From NCBI GenBank assembly GCA_016929775.1, contig JAFGIE010000215.1, forward strand, positions 1 to 58,962: DNA of 58,962 nt, in the 5' to 3' direction. Positions 51,319-58,962 of the stretch are shown here, one piece after another (within the stretch, counting starts at the first letter, position 1; each line of letters begins with the position of its first letter). The stretch comes from Anaerolineae bacterium. GTDB lineage: Bacteria > Chloroflexota > Anaerolineae > JAFGEY01. The translations under genes and the position numbers were made by a program. The notes beneath the pieces are model-generated. The model saw only the letters and a list, made by a program, of their open reading frames with translations, ran no database searches and was not told the DNA's origin.

Positions 51319-52605
51319 ATGTCGTCTGCTCAGGACGCTATCCCCGAGTCGAGAACGGGCGAGGAGCGCTCCGGTTTCTGGGAACGCCCTCCACGGTCCC
51401 GGGTCCTGTTGCTCTTGGGGGTTCCCGCGCTGTTGGCGTTCTTGGTCGGCTTGGGATCCTGGACGGGCATCCTGGGCGGCAAGCAAGGTTTCCTCGGCGG
51501 GCGGGATGGCCTGCTGGTCAACTATGATGGGGCGATCGGCGGGCTGATGCTGGGCAGCTATGTCCTGCTGAGCGGGATCGTGATCTGTGCGGCGGTCCTC
51601 GTCTGGCGCACACGGGGTCGCGAGAAACGCTACTGGCGCGACACGCTCGCCGCCTATCTCCTGATCTCGCCTGCGGCATGGGTGATCGTGATCTTTACCC
51701 TCGTGGCGATCATCTATGCGTTTTACGTCAGCCTGCATCGCTTCGGCTTGGGCGAGATCGCACGTCGCAAGACGCCCGAGTTCATCGGTTTTAGCCACTA
51801 CCTCGACGCGATGATCACGCCAGGCAGCCGGCGCACCGAGTTCTGGATGTCGCTGCGCACGACGTTTTGGCTCACGCTGGGCTCGATCCCGTTCCAGATC
51901 GTGCTCGCATTGCTGATCGCTGTGCTCCTCTTTCGCAAGATGCGCGGCGTGGATTTCTACCGCACCTCGTTCTTTTTGCCCTACGTGACGGCGACGATCG
52001 CGCTGGCGCAGGTGTGGGTTGTGCTCTTTAGCCGGAGTGAGATCGGACTGGTGAACAACCTGTTCGAGAACGTGCTGGGCTTGCCCCGGCAGGGCTGGTT
52101 GCTGGAGGCGCGCAGTATCTTTGACATCCTCACGGGGGGGGCGATCACGTGGGGGCCGAGCCAGGCCCTGGTCGTGATCATGATCTACTCGGTGTGGAAG
52201 TACTTTGGCTTCAGCGTGGTGATCCTGCTGGCGGGATTGGCGAACATCTCGCCCGAGGTGTACGAGGCGGCGCAGATCGACGGCGCCAGCGCCTGGCAGT
52301 CGTTCCGCAAGATCACGATCCCGCTCCTCAGTCCGTCGTTGTACTATGTGACCCTGATCTCATCGATCGGATCGCTGCGCTCCTTTGACACGATCTACCA
52401 GCTCTCGATCCGGGCCTCGGCGGGGTCGGGGCCAGGTGGTCCGCTCGACACGACGCAGACCTTGGTGATCTATGTCTTTAACCAGTTCTGGCGCGACTCG
52501 TACTATGGCTATGGCTCGGCGCTAGCGATGATCCTGTTCCTGGTGATCCTGGTCATCACCCTGATCCAGAACCGCGTGGCGAGCCGACAGGTCTTTTACG
52601 GGTAG
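51319..52605 (+). CDS. Sugar ABC transporter permease (MalF/UgpA-like, extended N-terminus)
   Basis: 428 aa, longer than the usual 290-310. The permease core has SPAAWVIVIFTLVAIIYAFYVSLHRF and the cytoplasmic EAA loop EAAQIDGASAWQSFRKITIPLL (about residue 315-336) that contacts the ATPase. About 110 additional N-terminal residues hold two more hydrophobic helices (LLLLGVPALLAFLVGLGSW and GLMLGSYVLLSGIVICAAVLV). ATG start with AGGAGGAGGAGAG. It imports a carbohydrate with the second permease and the lipoprotein. Confidence 0.9.
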   Translation: MSSAQDAIPESRTGEERSGFWERPPRSRVLLLLGVPALLAFLVGLGSWTGILGGKQGFLGGRDGLLVNYDGAIGGLMLGSYVLLSGIVICAAVLVWRTRGREKRYWRDTLAAYLLISPAAWVIVIFTLVAIIYAFYVSLHRFGLGEIARRKTPEFIGFSHYLDAMITPGSRRTEFWMSLRTTFWLTLGSIPFQIVLALLIAVLLFRKMRGVDFYRTSFFLPYVTATIALAQVWVVLFSRSEIGLVNNLFENVLGLPRQGWLLEARSIFDILTGGAITWGPSQALVVIMIYSVWKYFGFSVVILLAGLANISPEVYEAAQIDGASAWQSFRKITIPLLSPSLYYVTLISSIGSLRSFDTIYQLSIRASAGSGPGGPLDTTQTLVIYVFNQFWRDSYYGYGSALAMILFLVILVITLIQNRVASRQVFYG

Positions 52606-52617
52606 AGGGGAGAGGAC

Positions 52618-53949
52618 ATGGCGCAGGACACAGTGCAGGTCGAGGGGATGCAGCGCCGGTTTCGCTGGCCTTCGCTCGGTCGGGTCGCGGTTCACACGGT
52701 CCTGATCGTCGGTTCGTTGCTGTGCGTCTTTCCCTTCTTGTTCATGATCACCAAGTCGTTCAACTCGGTGTACGAGGCGACTGCGTGGCCTCCGGTCTGG
52801 ATTCCCGAGCGGTGGAAGGTGCTCAACTATAGCGTGGCGTGGAGCGCCGAGACGTTTGGCCCGACGGTCGAGATCGAGGGGGTCGCGGACCTGTGCCCAG
52901 GGCGCTGTTACGTCTACATCGAGTTCTGGGCGGTCTTTCTCGCGTTGAGCAACATGCTCGTCGCCGGAGCGTTGGTGGTGCTCCTCTCGAAGCGGTTCGC
53001 CCGCCTGCGCGAGCAGCCGGTTTGGCTGGCTGTGATCGCTGCCGTCGTGCTGCTGCCCACCTTGACCTTGTTCATCGGCGGCGCGCCGTGCCGCGTGGAT
53101 CGCCGGGACGGGTACCTGCCGATCACGCCCGAAGATCCGGCGCGCGGCGTGGGACGGGCCAACATGCTCGAGGTGCTCGGATATGACAGGGACTGGTCGT
53201 ACCAGCCGACCAACGAGTGGCTCCTTTCGTGGGAGGCGGACCGCGAGATGGCGCCCGCCGTCCCGATCTCGTTCTGGCGCTTCCTGGGCCTGATCTCGGG
53301 CGCCCAGGCGGACAAGACGCACCGGGGCTACGTGCTGAACACGATCGTCGTCTCGGCGATCACGGTGCCGGCAGTGTTGGTCACGTCGGTGCTGGCGGCG
53401 TACGCCTTTAGCCAGCTCGAGTTCTATGGCAAGAACGTGCTGTTTGTCATCTTTTTGTCGACGATGATGATCCCGCCGCAGGCGGTGCTGATCCCCAACT
53501 ATATCACCGTCGCCGGGGTGCTGCGCTGGCACGACACGTTCATGGCGCTCACGGTGCCCTTTATGGCGAGTGTGTTCAACATCTTTTTGCTGCGCCAGTT
53601 CTTCATGACCATCCCGTCGGATTACTACGACGCGGCGCGTCTGGATGGCGCCGGGCACCTCGGCTACCTGCGGCACGTCGTGATCCCGATGTCCCAGTCC
53701 CCGTTGGCAGTGGTGACCCTGTTTACTTTCTTGGGCACGTGGAACTCGTTCCAGTGGCCTTTGATCATGGTCCGGGACGTGCACCAGTTGATCCAGCCCG
53801 GCATGTCGGGCTTTAGCGGGGAGGGTGGCACGGATACGCAGCTGGTGATGGCGGCTGCAACGTTCAGTGTTCTGCCCGTCGCCCTGCTGTACTTTCTTAC
53901 CCAGCGCACGTTCATCGAGAGCGTTGCTACGTCTGGGCTGAAGGGATAG
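52618..53949 (+). CDS. Sugar ABC transporter permease (MalG/UgpE-like, with large insertion)
   Basis: 443 aa against the usual 270-300. The first helix (TVLIVGSLLCVFPFLFMITKSF) and later core (LNTIVVSAITVPAVLVTSVLAAYAF; EAA loop DAARLDGAGHLGYLRHVVIPM) are normal. About 150 residues are inserted between helix 1 and the rest, near residue 75-230. They contain two hydrophobic helices (FLALSNMLVAGALVVLL, AVIAAVVLLPTLTLFIGG) and cysteines in DLCPGRCYV and GGAPCRV. Good ribosome site (GAGGGGAGAGGAC). It is co-transcribed with the first permease. Confidence 0.9.
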   Translation: MAQDTVQVEGMQRRFRWPSLGRVAVHTVLIVGSLLCVFPFLFMITKSFNSVYEATAWPPVWIPERWKVLNYSVAWSAETFGPTVEIEGVADLCPGRCYVYIEFWAVFLALSNMLVAGALVVLLSKRFARLREQPVWLAVIAAVVLLPTLTLFIGGAPCRVDRRDGYLPITPEDPARGVGRANMLEVLGYDRDWSYQPTNEWLLSWEADREMAPAVPISFWRFLGLISGAQADKTHRGYVLNTIVVSAITVPAVLVTSVLAAYAFSQLEFYGKNVLFVIFLSTMMIPPQAVLIPNYITVAGVLRWHDTFMALTVPFMASVFNIFLLRQFFMTIPSDYYDAARLDGAGHLGYLRHVVIPMSQSPLAVVTLFTFLGTWNSFQWPLIMVRDVHQLIQPGMSGFSGEGGTDTQLVMAAATFSVLPVALLYFLTQRTFIESVATSGLKG

Positions 53950-54069
53950 GCGCACAAATCGCGGGGGAGAGGAGGTGATCGGGAGAAACGACGGTCGCGT
54001 TGTGTGTTTGTTACTCACCGAGCACGTGCGCATCAAACGAATTGGTAACTCAAGATGGAGGAGGATGCA

Positions 54070-55419
54070 ATGAAGCACTGGTATAAGTGGCTGGTCGTGG
54101 CCATGGCCCTGGCGATGGTCATCCCGCTCGCCGGCTGCCCCAAGAAGGACGACATCGGGGCGATCAAGCTGGGAGACGAGACGGTCGAGCTCGAGTTCTG
54201 GCACACCAAGACCGGCTCTCAGGAAGAGCTGCTGAACCTGATCGTCGCCGATTTCAACGCGACGAACGAGTACGGGATCAAGGTCAACCCCACGAGCATC
54301 GAGGGCAGCTATGACCAGATCTTTAAAGAGACGGTCGCTGGCCTCGCGGTGGGCGAGGTGCCCGACCTGGTCGTGGCGTATCCGAGCATGGTCGCCGAGT
54401 ACATGGAAGCCGGCGCGCCGCTCGACCTTCGGCCGTACGTCGAGGACGAGACCTATGGCCTGACGGACCAAGAGTTCAACGACATCTTTCCCGTGTACAT
54501 CGAGGACAACACCTACCCGGTGTACGACGACGCCTACCTGTCGTGGCCCTTCCACAAGAGCATGCTGGTCATGTTTGCCAACGCGACGCTGCTCAACGAG
54601 GCGGGCGTGACCAAGATGCCGGAGACGTGGGACGAGTTCTATGACGCGTGCACCAAGGTCAAGGCCACGGGCGCCGAGACGTGCTGGTCGATCCACATCG
54701 ACGCGTCGGACGTGGACGGGCTCATGGCGACGGTGGGCGTCTACCCGCAGGCGGATCCGGAGACGCTCGAGTCCCAAGTCAATGACCCCAAGTTCGTCGA
54801 GTGGTTCCAGTTCCTGCAGAAGATGGTCAGCGAGGGGATGGCGCGCGTAGAGGCGGAGCGCTACTCGGGCGACGACGAGATGGTCGCGGGCCAAGCGGCG
54901 TTCACGACAGCCTCGAGCAGCAGCATCGGTTACTTCCCCAAGAACGAGGATGGCACCTACGGCATCGACTGGAAAGTGATCTCGCTGCCGCACGCCGCAG
55001 GCTCTGAGCCCGCGAGCACTGTCTACGGCGCGAACATCATGGCGGTCAAGGAAGACGATCCGGAGCGCGACCTCGCCAAGTGGCTGTTCATCAAGCACTG
55101 GACCAGCCCGGAGGCGGTCAAGACCTTCACGATCGGCACCTCTGAGCTCCGCGGCTCGAGCTACATGCCGCTGCAGCGTTCGCTGCTCAACGACGCGGAC
55201 GTCCAGGCCTACCTGGCGGCGAACCCGCGCTACGCCGAGGCGGTCAGTTACCTCGAGACGGGCGTGATCGAGCCGCAGTTGGCTGGGCAGCAGGCGGTAC
55301 GTGACATCCTAGAGGATGCGTACATCAAGATCATCAACGGCGAGGACGTACAGGCGACGCTGGACGAGGCGGCGAGCCTGGCGACCGAGGCCTTCAAGCG
55401 CAAGGGCGCGGCGCAGTAG
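54070..55419 (+). CDS. Sugar ABC transporter substrate-binding lipoprotein
   Basis: 449 aa. Lipobox signal peptide (VIPLAGC, Cys about 22), then a type 1 extracellular solute-binding fold: VELEFWHTKTGSQEELLNLIVADFN and a GLAVGEVPDLVVAYPSMVAEYM hinge region, later RDLAKWLFIKHWTSPEAVK. It delivers sugar to the two permeases. GGAGGAGG lies just before ATG 54070. The 120-bp gap after the second permease has no clear promoter or gene. No ATPase gene follows, so a shared MsmX-type ATPase is likely. Confidence 0.93.
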   Translation: MKHWYKWLVVAMALAMVIPLAGCPKKDDIGAIKLGDETVELEFWHTKTGSQEELLNLIVADFNATNEYGIKVNPTSIEGSYDQIFKETVAGLAVGEVPDLVVAYPSMVAEYMEAGAPLDLRPYVEDETYGLTDQEFNDIFPVYIEDNTYPVYDDAYLSWPFHKSMLVMFANATLLNEAGVTKMPETWDEFYDACTKVKATGAETCWSIHIDASDVDGLMATVGVYPQADPETLESQVNDPKFVEWFQFLQKMVSEGMARVEAERYSGDDEMVAGQAAFTTASSSSIGYFPKNEDGTYGIDWKVISLPHAAGSEPASTVYGANIMAVKEDDPERDLAKWLFIKHWTSPEAVKTFTIGTSELRGSSYMPLQRSLLNDADVQAYLAANPRYAEAVSYLETGVIEPQLAGQQAVRDILEDAYIKIINGEDVQATLDEAASLATEAFKRKGAAQ

Positions 55420-55448
55420 TCGTTTTTCTGCGTCCCAGTCATACGTGA

Positions 55449-55485
55449 AGCGGGTTGCGGGGACTACCCCGCGACCCGCTCTTTT
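55449..55485 (+). terminator. Terminator of the sugar ABC operon
   Basis: A 14-bp GC-rich stem (55449-55462 with 55467-55480, one T-G pair) and a 4-nt loop are followed by CTTTTG. It lies immediately upstream of the thermonuclease gene. Confidence 0.85.
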
Positions 55486-55496
55486 GTGAGGTGTGT

Positions 55497-56534
55497 ATGG
55501 TTACTCGTCTATCGGCGACGGCAGCCCTGATCGCTGTCGTCCTAGCGCTGGCGCTGTGCAGGGCGCCGCAGCCCGCGCTTGACCCGACGGCTGTCGCCCT
55601 ACCGTCCGCTACGCCCCCGCCCACGGCGACGCCGATCCCGGGTGAGCGGCAGGAAGCGCTGGTCCTGCGCGTAGTGGACGGCGATACGATCGTCGTCGAC
55701 CTGGATGGCGCGCGTCACTCGGTGCGCTACATCGGCATCGACACGCCAGAGACGCATCATCCGGATGACGGCGCCGACTATTGGGGGTACGAGGCGACGG
55801 AGGCGAACAAGGGCTTTGTCTCCGAGGGACAGACAGTGGTCCTGCAGCGGGACATCAGCGAGACCGACATGTATGGCCGGCTGCTGCGCTACGTGTGGGT
55901 GGACGACGTGCTGGTCAACGCAGAGTTGGTGCGCGTGGGGCTGGCGCGCGTGCTCTTTTACGAACCCGACGTGCTCTACCAGGGCGCGATCAAGGCAGCC
56001 GAGGCCGAAGCGCAGGCGGCGCGGCGCGGGCTGTACGGTCCGGTGCCGACGCCTCCAGCCGAGCAGCCGCTGCTCCACCGGGGGACGGCGTGGACGACCC
56101 TCTCTGCGGGCGACGAGATCGCGCTCCGCCCCGATGCGGCGCGCGGGGAGCCGGTGGCGGCCCTGCCCCCCGACCTGAGGGTCCGCGTCGCCGATGCGTT
56201 CTGGGTCCCGGAAGAGCAGCGGTGGTGGTACTGGATCGGCGTGCGTGACTTTAACGGGTGGGTCACGGATGCGTACCTGACCCGGGATCGTCCTGCGGCA
56301 GAGGACGCTGGACCACCTGCCCCCTGGAATGCCTACGATCGGCTCACGATCGTCAGAGAGACGCCCATGCGCGCGCGCCCCGATCCGGCGGGGGAGATGC
56401 TGCTCAGCGCGCCAGCGGGGACCGAGGTCCAGGTCAAGCTGATCAGCTGGCAGCAGGACGCAGACACGTGGTGGTACTATTGCGAGTCGACGGCGGGGGA
56501 GGGCTGGGTGCCCACAGACCGGTTGGGGCGATGA
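55497..56534 (+). CDS. Secreted thermonuclease (SNase domain) with SH3-like repeats
   Basis: 345 aa. N-terminal signal peptide (LIAVVLALALC; the Cys could be lipidated but the lipobox is imperfect) and a short Pro/Thr linker. The SNase domain (about 54-190) keeps key residues: Arg77 and Glu85 in VRYIGIDTPETHHPD, and Arg128 in DMYGRLLRYVW; DGDT at 61-64. Two SH3-like domains follow (about 200-270, 285-345), likely for wall attachment. It degrades nucleic acid outside the cell. ATG 55497 is preferred over in-frame starts within the upstream terminator. Confidence 0.88.
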   Translation: MVTRLSATAALIAVVLALALCRAPQPALDPTAVALPSATPPPTATPIPGERQEALVLRVVDGDTIVVDLDGARHSVRYIGIDTPETHHPDDGADYWGYEATEANKGFVSEGQTVVLQRDISETDMYGRLLRYVWVDDVLVNAELVRVGLARVLFYEPDVLYQGAIKAAEAEAQAARRGLYGPVPTPPAEQPLLHRGTAWTTLSAGDEIALRPDAARGEPVAALPPDLRVRVADAFWVPEEQRWWYWIGVRDFNGWVTDAYLTRDRPAAEDAGPPAPWNAYDRLTIVRETPMRARPDPAGEMLLSAPAGTEVQVKLISWQQDADTWWYYCESTAGEGWVPTDRLGR

Positions 56535-57355
56535 GCACGCTGGAGGCGTACTGCGCCTTTGCGACGGAGGTAGCGCGCGCGGCGGGATGTGTGATCCGCG
56601 ACAGCGCCAACGGGCCGGTCGGCGTGTACAGCAAGGGCCTGCGCGACCTGGTTACCGACGTCGACCTCGCCGCCGAGCGCACGATCGTGGATGCAATCCG
56701 GGCGCGCTACCCCAACCACGACGTACTGAGCGAGGAGATGCCGGCGCGGGCGCGCTACCCCAACCACGACGTACTGAGCGAGGAGATGCCGGCGCGGGCG
56801 CGGTCGTCCGCATACCAGTGGGTCATCGATCCGCTGGACGGCACGGGCAACTTTGCGCGGGGCTATCCGTGCTACTCGGTCTCGGTCGCGCTTGTGCTGG
56901 ATGGAGAGCCCCTCGTGGGCGTGGTGCACGACCCGATGCGCGATCAGGTCTTTTCTGCGTGCCGGGGCGGAGGGGCGATGCTCGACGGGCAGCCGATCCG
57001 TGTCAGCCGGGTGAGCGACGTGCTGGACACGCTGATCGGCATGGACTGGACGCGGGACCCGGTGAGCCGCGCCAAGGTGGTGCAGATCGTGGGACGCCTA
57101 GCGCCGCGCTGCGGTTCGATCCGGGTCTGTGGCTCGGCGGCGCTTGGCATGTGCTACGTTGCCGCGGGGTGGTGGGACGCGTACTGGCACCTCAGCCTGG
57201 AGCCGTGGGATGCCGCCGCCGGGGCGCTGATCGTGCGTGAGGCAGGGGGTATGGCGACCGACCTAGCAGGCGCGCCGTGGCAGCTCACGACGAGACCTCT
57301 CCTGGCGAGCAGCGGCGCGCTGCACGAGATCCTGCGCGAGCTGATTGCGCCCTGA
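56531..57355 (+). CDS. Inositol monophosphatase family protein with internal 16-residue duplication
   Basis: 274 aa from ATG 56531, overlapping the previous stop (ATGA). Metal-binding motifs: GLRDLVTDVDLAAE, the SEEM (GEE-like) loop, VIDPLDGTGNFARGYP (DPxDGT) and the C-terminal SLEPWDAAAGALIVREAGG. Residues 57-72 (RARYPNHDVLSEEMPA) are repeated exactly as 73-88, duplicating the metal-loop Glu pair. It probably removes phosphate from inositol phosphate, 3'-phosphoadenosine phosphate or a sugar phosphate. Whether the duplicated form is active is unknown. Confidence 0.87.
   Translation: MSTLEAYCAFATEVARAAGCVIRDSANGPVGVYSKGLRDLVTDVDLAAERTIVDAIRARYPNHDVLSEEMPARARYPNHDVLSEEMPARARSSAYQWVIDPLDGTGNFARGYPCYSVSVALVLDGEPLVGVVHDPMRDQVFSACRGGGAMLDGQPIRVSRVSDVLDTLIGMDWTRDPVSRAKVVQIVGRLAPRCGSIRVCGSAALGMCYVAAGWWDAYWHLSLEPWDAAAGALIVREAGGMATDLAGAPWQLTTRPLLASSGALHEILRELIAP
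56701..56802 (+). repeat. 48-bp tandem duplication, in frame
   Basis: Two exact 48-bp copies (56701-56748 and 56749-56796), followed by the first 6 bp of a third. The duplication keeps the frame and encodes 16 residues twice within the phosphatase gene. Exact identity suggests a recent event, or possibly an assembly artefact. Confidence 0.93.
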
Positions 57356-57403
57356 GGGGGCGCGCGGCGTCCCCACGCTGGAGCGTAGGGACGAGACAAA
57401 TGT

Positions 57404-57436
57404 ACGGACCCGTTTCCTCAAAGGAAACGGGTCCGT
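57404..57436. terminator. Bidirectional terminator-like hairpin
   Basis: A 14-bp perfect stem (57404-57417 with 57423-57436) and a 5-nt loop lie between convergent genes (phosphatase + and GH4 -). There is no strong T-tract on either strand, so efficiency may be limited. Confidence 0.7.
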
Positions 57437-57457
57437 CGGTCAAGGTCCGTCGGCGTG

Positions 57458-58786
57458 CTAGGCCTCAAAGTGCGTGAACTGGGGCAGGTGGTCGCGGTTG
57501 CGGTCTAGCATCTCGTTGACCATCGCCTTGATTTCGGCGAGCGAGAGTACGGCGGCGCTCAAGGGGTCGTAGGCGATCGCCTGGAACACCAGGCGCGGGT
57601 CGCCGGTCAGGGCAGCCTCGACCGCCATCTCTTCGACCATCACACTGACGTGGTTGAGCGCCACGCACTGCGGCGGGAGTGCCCCGACGTGGACGGGGTG
57701 CAAGCCGCCGCGATCGACGAACACGGGCACTTCGACACAAGCCCCTTCGGGCAAGTTGGTGATCAGCTGGGCATTGGCGACGTTGCCGTTGAAGGAAAAG
57801 ATCTCGCCGCCCATCCAGGCGTTGATGATCGAAGCGGCGTACTCGTGCCCGCGCTCGAGGCTGATCGGCGTTTCCGCGCTGAGCCACTTTTCGATCTCGC
57901 CCTTCCACGTGTCCTCGCGCCGGCGGTATTCCCTGAGGATGTAGGCGTACTCGCCGGGGTTCCAGCCCGTGCCGTGGGTGCAGTACTTTTCGATCAGGTC
58001 GGGGCGCTTGCGGAACCACCAGTTGTACTCTGAGTTGTGCCCGCTCGACTCGGTGACATAGTAGTCGAAGTGGAGGAACATCTCGTTCCGCACCTGTTCC
58101 TCGTTATAGATCTCGGGATTCTCGGTAACCGCCTTGTGGATCAACGGGTAGGCGTCGGCGCCGTTCCACTTGTAGTCGAGGTACCACGCCTGGTGGTTGA
58201 TGCCTGCGCACGTGTAGGTGATCTCGTCCGCCGGCGCACCGATCCAGCGCGCCAGCATGCGGGCGGTGCCCTGCACGCTGTGGCAGAGGCCTGTCAGTTG
58301 GATCGTGGACTCGCGCTGCATGGCCCGGCAGAGCATCGCCATCGGATTCGTATAGTTGAGCAGGATCGCGTTCGGGCAGTAGCGCTCCATGTCCTTGACG
58401 ATGCCTACCATGACGGGGATGGTGCGCAGGGCGCGAAAGACGCCCGAAGGTCCCCGCGTGTCGCCGACGTTGGTGTCGACGCCGTACTTTTTCGGGATCA
58501 GGATGTCGTGCTGCCACACCTCGACGCCGCCGGCGAGGATGGTGCACATGACGGCGTTGGCGTCACGCAGCGCTTCGGCTCGGTCGGTCGTCGCCTCGAC
58601 CACGGCTGGATAGTTGCCCAGGTCGATGATGCGCTGGACCGCACGGCGTGAGAACTCGAGGCGTTCGGGATCGATGTCCATCAGGCTCAAGGTCGCGTCC
58701 TGAAGGAGGGGGAAGGTGAGGATATCGCGCACCAGGCCTCGCGTGAACCCAAAGCTCCCGGCGCCGATAAACGCGATCTTGGTCAT
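57458..58786 (-). CDS. Glycoside hydrolase family 4 (alpha-galactosidase/alpha-glucosidase-like)
   Basis: 442 aa. GH4 enzymes use NAD and a divalent metal and cleave by a redox mechanism. NAD motif [22 protein letters not shown] (Asn147), the metal-binding GLCHSVQ (Cys168/His169) and GINHQAW (His198) are present. Length fits the MelA-type branch. Substrate is unknown: alpha-galactosides or alpha-glucuronides are possible. ATG 58786 has AGGAGGAC upstream. The nearby ABC importer makes sugar catabolism likely. Confidence 0.93.
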   Translation of the reverse strand: MTKIAFIGAGSFGFTRGLVRDILTFPLLQDATLSLMDIDPERLEFSRRAVQRIIDLGNYPAVVEATTDRAEALRDANAVMCTILAGGVEVWQHDILIPKKYGVDTNVGDTRGPSGVFRALRTIPVMVGIVKDMERYCPNAILLNYTNPMAMLCRAMQRESTIQLTGLCHSVQGTARMLARWIGAPADEITYTCAGINHQAWYLDYKWNGADAYPLIHKAVTENPEIYNEEQVRNEMFLHFDYYVTESSGHNSEYNWWFRKRPDLIEKYCTHGTGWNPGEYAYILREYRRREDTWKGEIEKWLSAETPISLERGHEYAASIINAWMGGEIFSFNGNVANAQLITNLPEGACVEVPVFVDRGGLHPVHVGALPPQCVALNHVSVMVEEMAVEAALTGDPRLVFQAIAYDPLSAAVLSLAEIKAMVNEMLDRNRDHLPQFTHFEA

Positions 58787-58836
58787 GGGGTGTCCTCCTC
58801 GTATGCCATGCTTGTCAGATGAAATGGGGCAAACCG

Positions 58837-58865
58837 AGTATACTCCGGACCGCAGTGGGGCGCAA
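58837..58865 (-). promoter_or_regulatory. GH4 gene promoter
   Basis: On the minus strand, TTGCGC (58865-58860) and TATACT (58842-58837) are 17 bp apart, about 50 nt upstream of the GH4 start. Confidence 0.7.
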
Positions 58866-58947
58866 ATGAGACTGTCGGGAGGGCAAGCGCATTAAAAGTC
58901 GACCTCTGGTAGAATACCCTCCAAACAAGCTCACAAGGAGGAGACCG

Positions 58948-58962
58948 ATGCCAGAGAATCCA
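58948..58962 (+). CDS. First codons of a further plus-strand gene (truncated by window end)
   Basis: AAGGAGG at 58935-58941 sits 6 nt before ATG 58948, followed by codons for Pro-Glu-Asn-Pro up to the window end. TAGAAT at 58910-58915 could be its -10, with no good -35. It diverges from the GH4 gene. Only five residues are visible, so the product cannot be named. Confidence 0.6.

Noticed and set aside
52522..55098. An 858-residue open frame on the minus strand under the sugar ABC genes
   Set aside because: It is rich in His, Arg and Asp with no family motif, and the plus strand holds clear ABC permease and binding-protein genes here. Long antisense frames are usual in GC-rich DNA.
1..58962. 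tRNA, rRNA, transposase or phage genes
   Set aside because: No tRNA-like T-arm consensus, rRNA block, transposase or integrase motif and no flanking terminal inverted repeats were seen by eye. A tRNAscan or ISfinder search was not possible here.

Overview
The window is a GC-rich bacterial chromosome segment with dense genes, many 1-4 bp stop/start overlaps and frequent GTG and TTG starts. The gene content fits a member of the Chloroflexota, probably Anaerolineae-like. The supporting traits are mevalonate kinase with a UbiD-family decarboxylase, lipoproteins with Thr/Pro-rich linkers, a PD40-SpoIID surface protein ending in an FLPLI tail, an alpha-2-macroglobulin-like protein and a steroid 5-alpha-reductase homologue. 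The lineage is inferred from gene content only. I saw no rRNA or tRNA gene, CRISPR array, insertion sequence or phage gene.

Layout. 1-385: structured non-coding leader with three hairpins, a 16-bp direct repeat and a promoter. 386-3188: TrmH-family 23S rRNA methyltransferase, PQ-loop protein, unknown membrane protein, UbiA prenyltransferase; ends in a strong terminator. 3332-5523: ECF sigma factor, zinc-finger anti-sigma factor, multi-pass membrane protein. 5596-6843 (-): MFS transporter. 7032-9336: mevalonate kinase overlapping a UbiD-family decarboxylase. 9365-10954 (-): MurJ. 11079-19096: cupin, glycosyltransferase, amidohydrolase, alpha/beta-hydrolase lipoprotein, PHP phosphoesterase, two aldo/keto reductases and PPK2. 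19151-25139: YjbQ, ComB, giant A2M-like protein. 25257-27028: 3-beta-HSD-like SDR overlapping a steroid 5-alpha-reductase homologue.

35668 down to 27067 (-) reads as one long unit: deaminase-CYTH fusion, ROK kinase, Lgt-like protein, SAM hydrolase, RuvB, SUMF-type lipoprotein, QueH, secretion-ATPase-like P-loop protein. It diverges from a class A penicillin-binding protein (36037-39342) across a promoter region holding a 19-bp palindrome. A lone HicB-like protein follows. 43193 down to 39757 (-) is a cupin and the PD40-SpoIID surface protein, with UvrC upstream on the same strand. 45231-51141 carries a PfkB sugar kinase, nucleotide-sugar epimerase, RluB-type pseudouridine synthase, cytidylate kinase, PDZ-radical SAM (DUF512) protein and a zinc ribbon-NUDIX-GNAT fusion. 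51319-55419 is a sugar ABC importer (two permeases and a lipoprotein) with no ATPase gene. 55497-57355 holds a thermonuclease-SH3 protein and an inositol-monophosphatase family enzyme with an in-frame 48-bp tandem duplication. A GH4 glycosidase (-) and the first five codons of a further gene end the window.

Themes: isoprenoid supply (mevalonate kinase, UbiD) and use (UbiA); envelope assembly (MurJ, PBP1A, SpoIID, Lgt-like, glycosyltransferase); SAM by-product disposal (SAM hydrolase with MTA/SAH-type deaminase); sugar import and breakdown (ABC importer, GH4, ROK, PfkB). The observations most worth checking are the deaminase-CYTH fusion, the mevalonate kinase-UbiD pair, the A2M-like protein with an internal membrane block, the SDR-5-alpha-reductase pair, QueH with an RRXRR-like N-terminus, and the Lgt-like protein lacking key residues.
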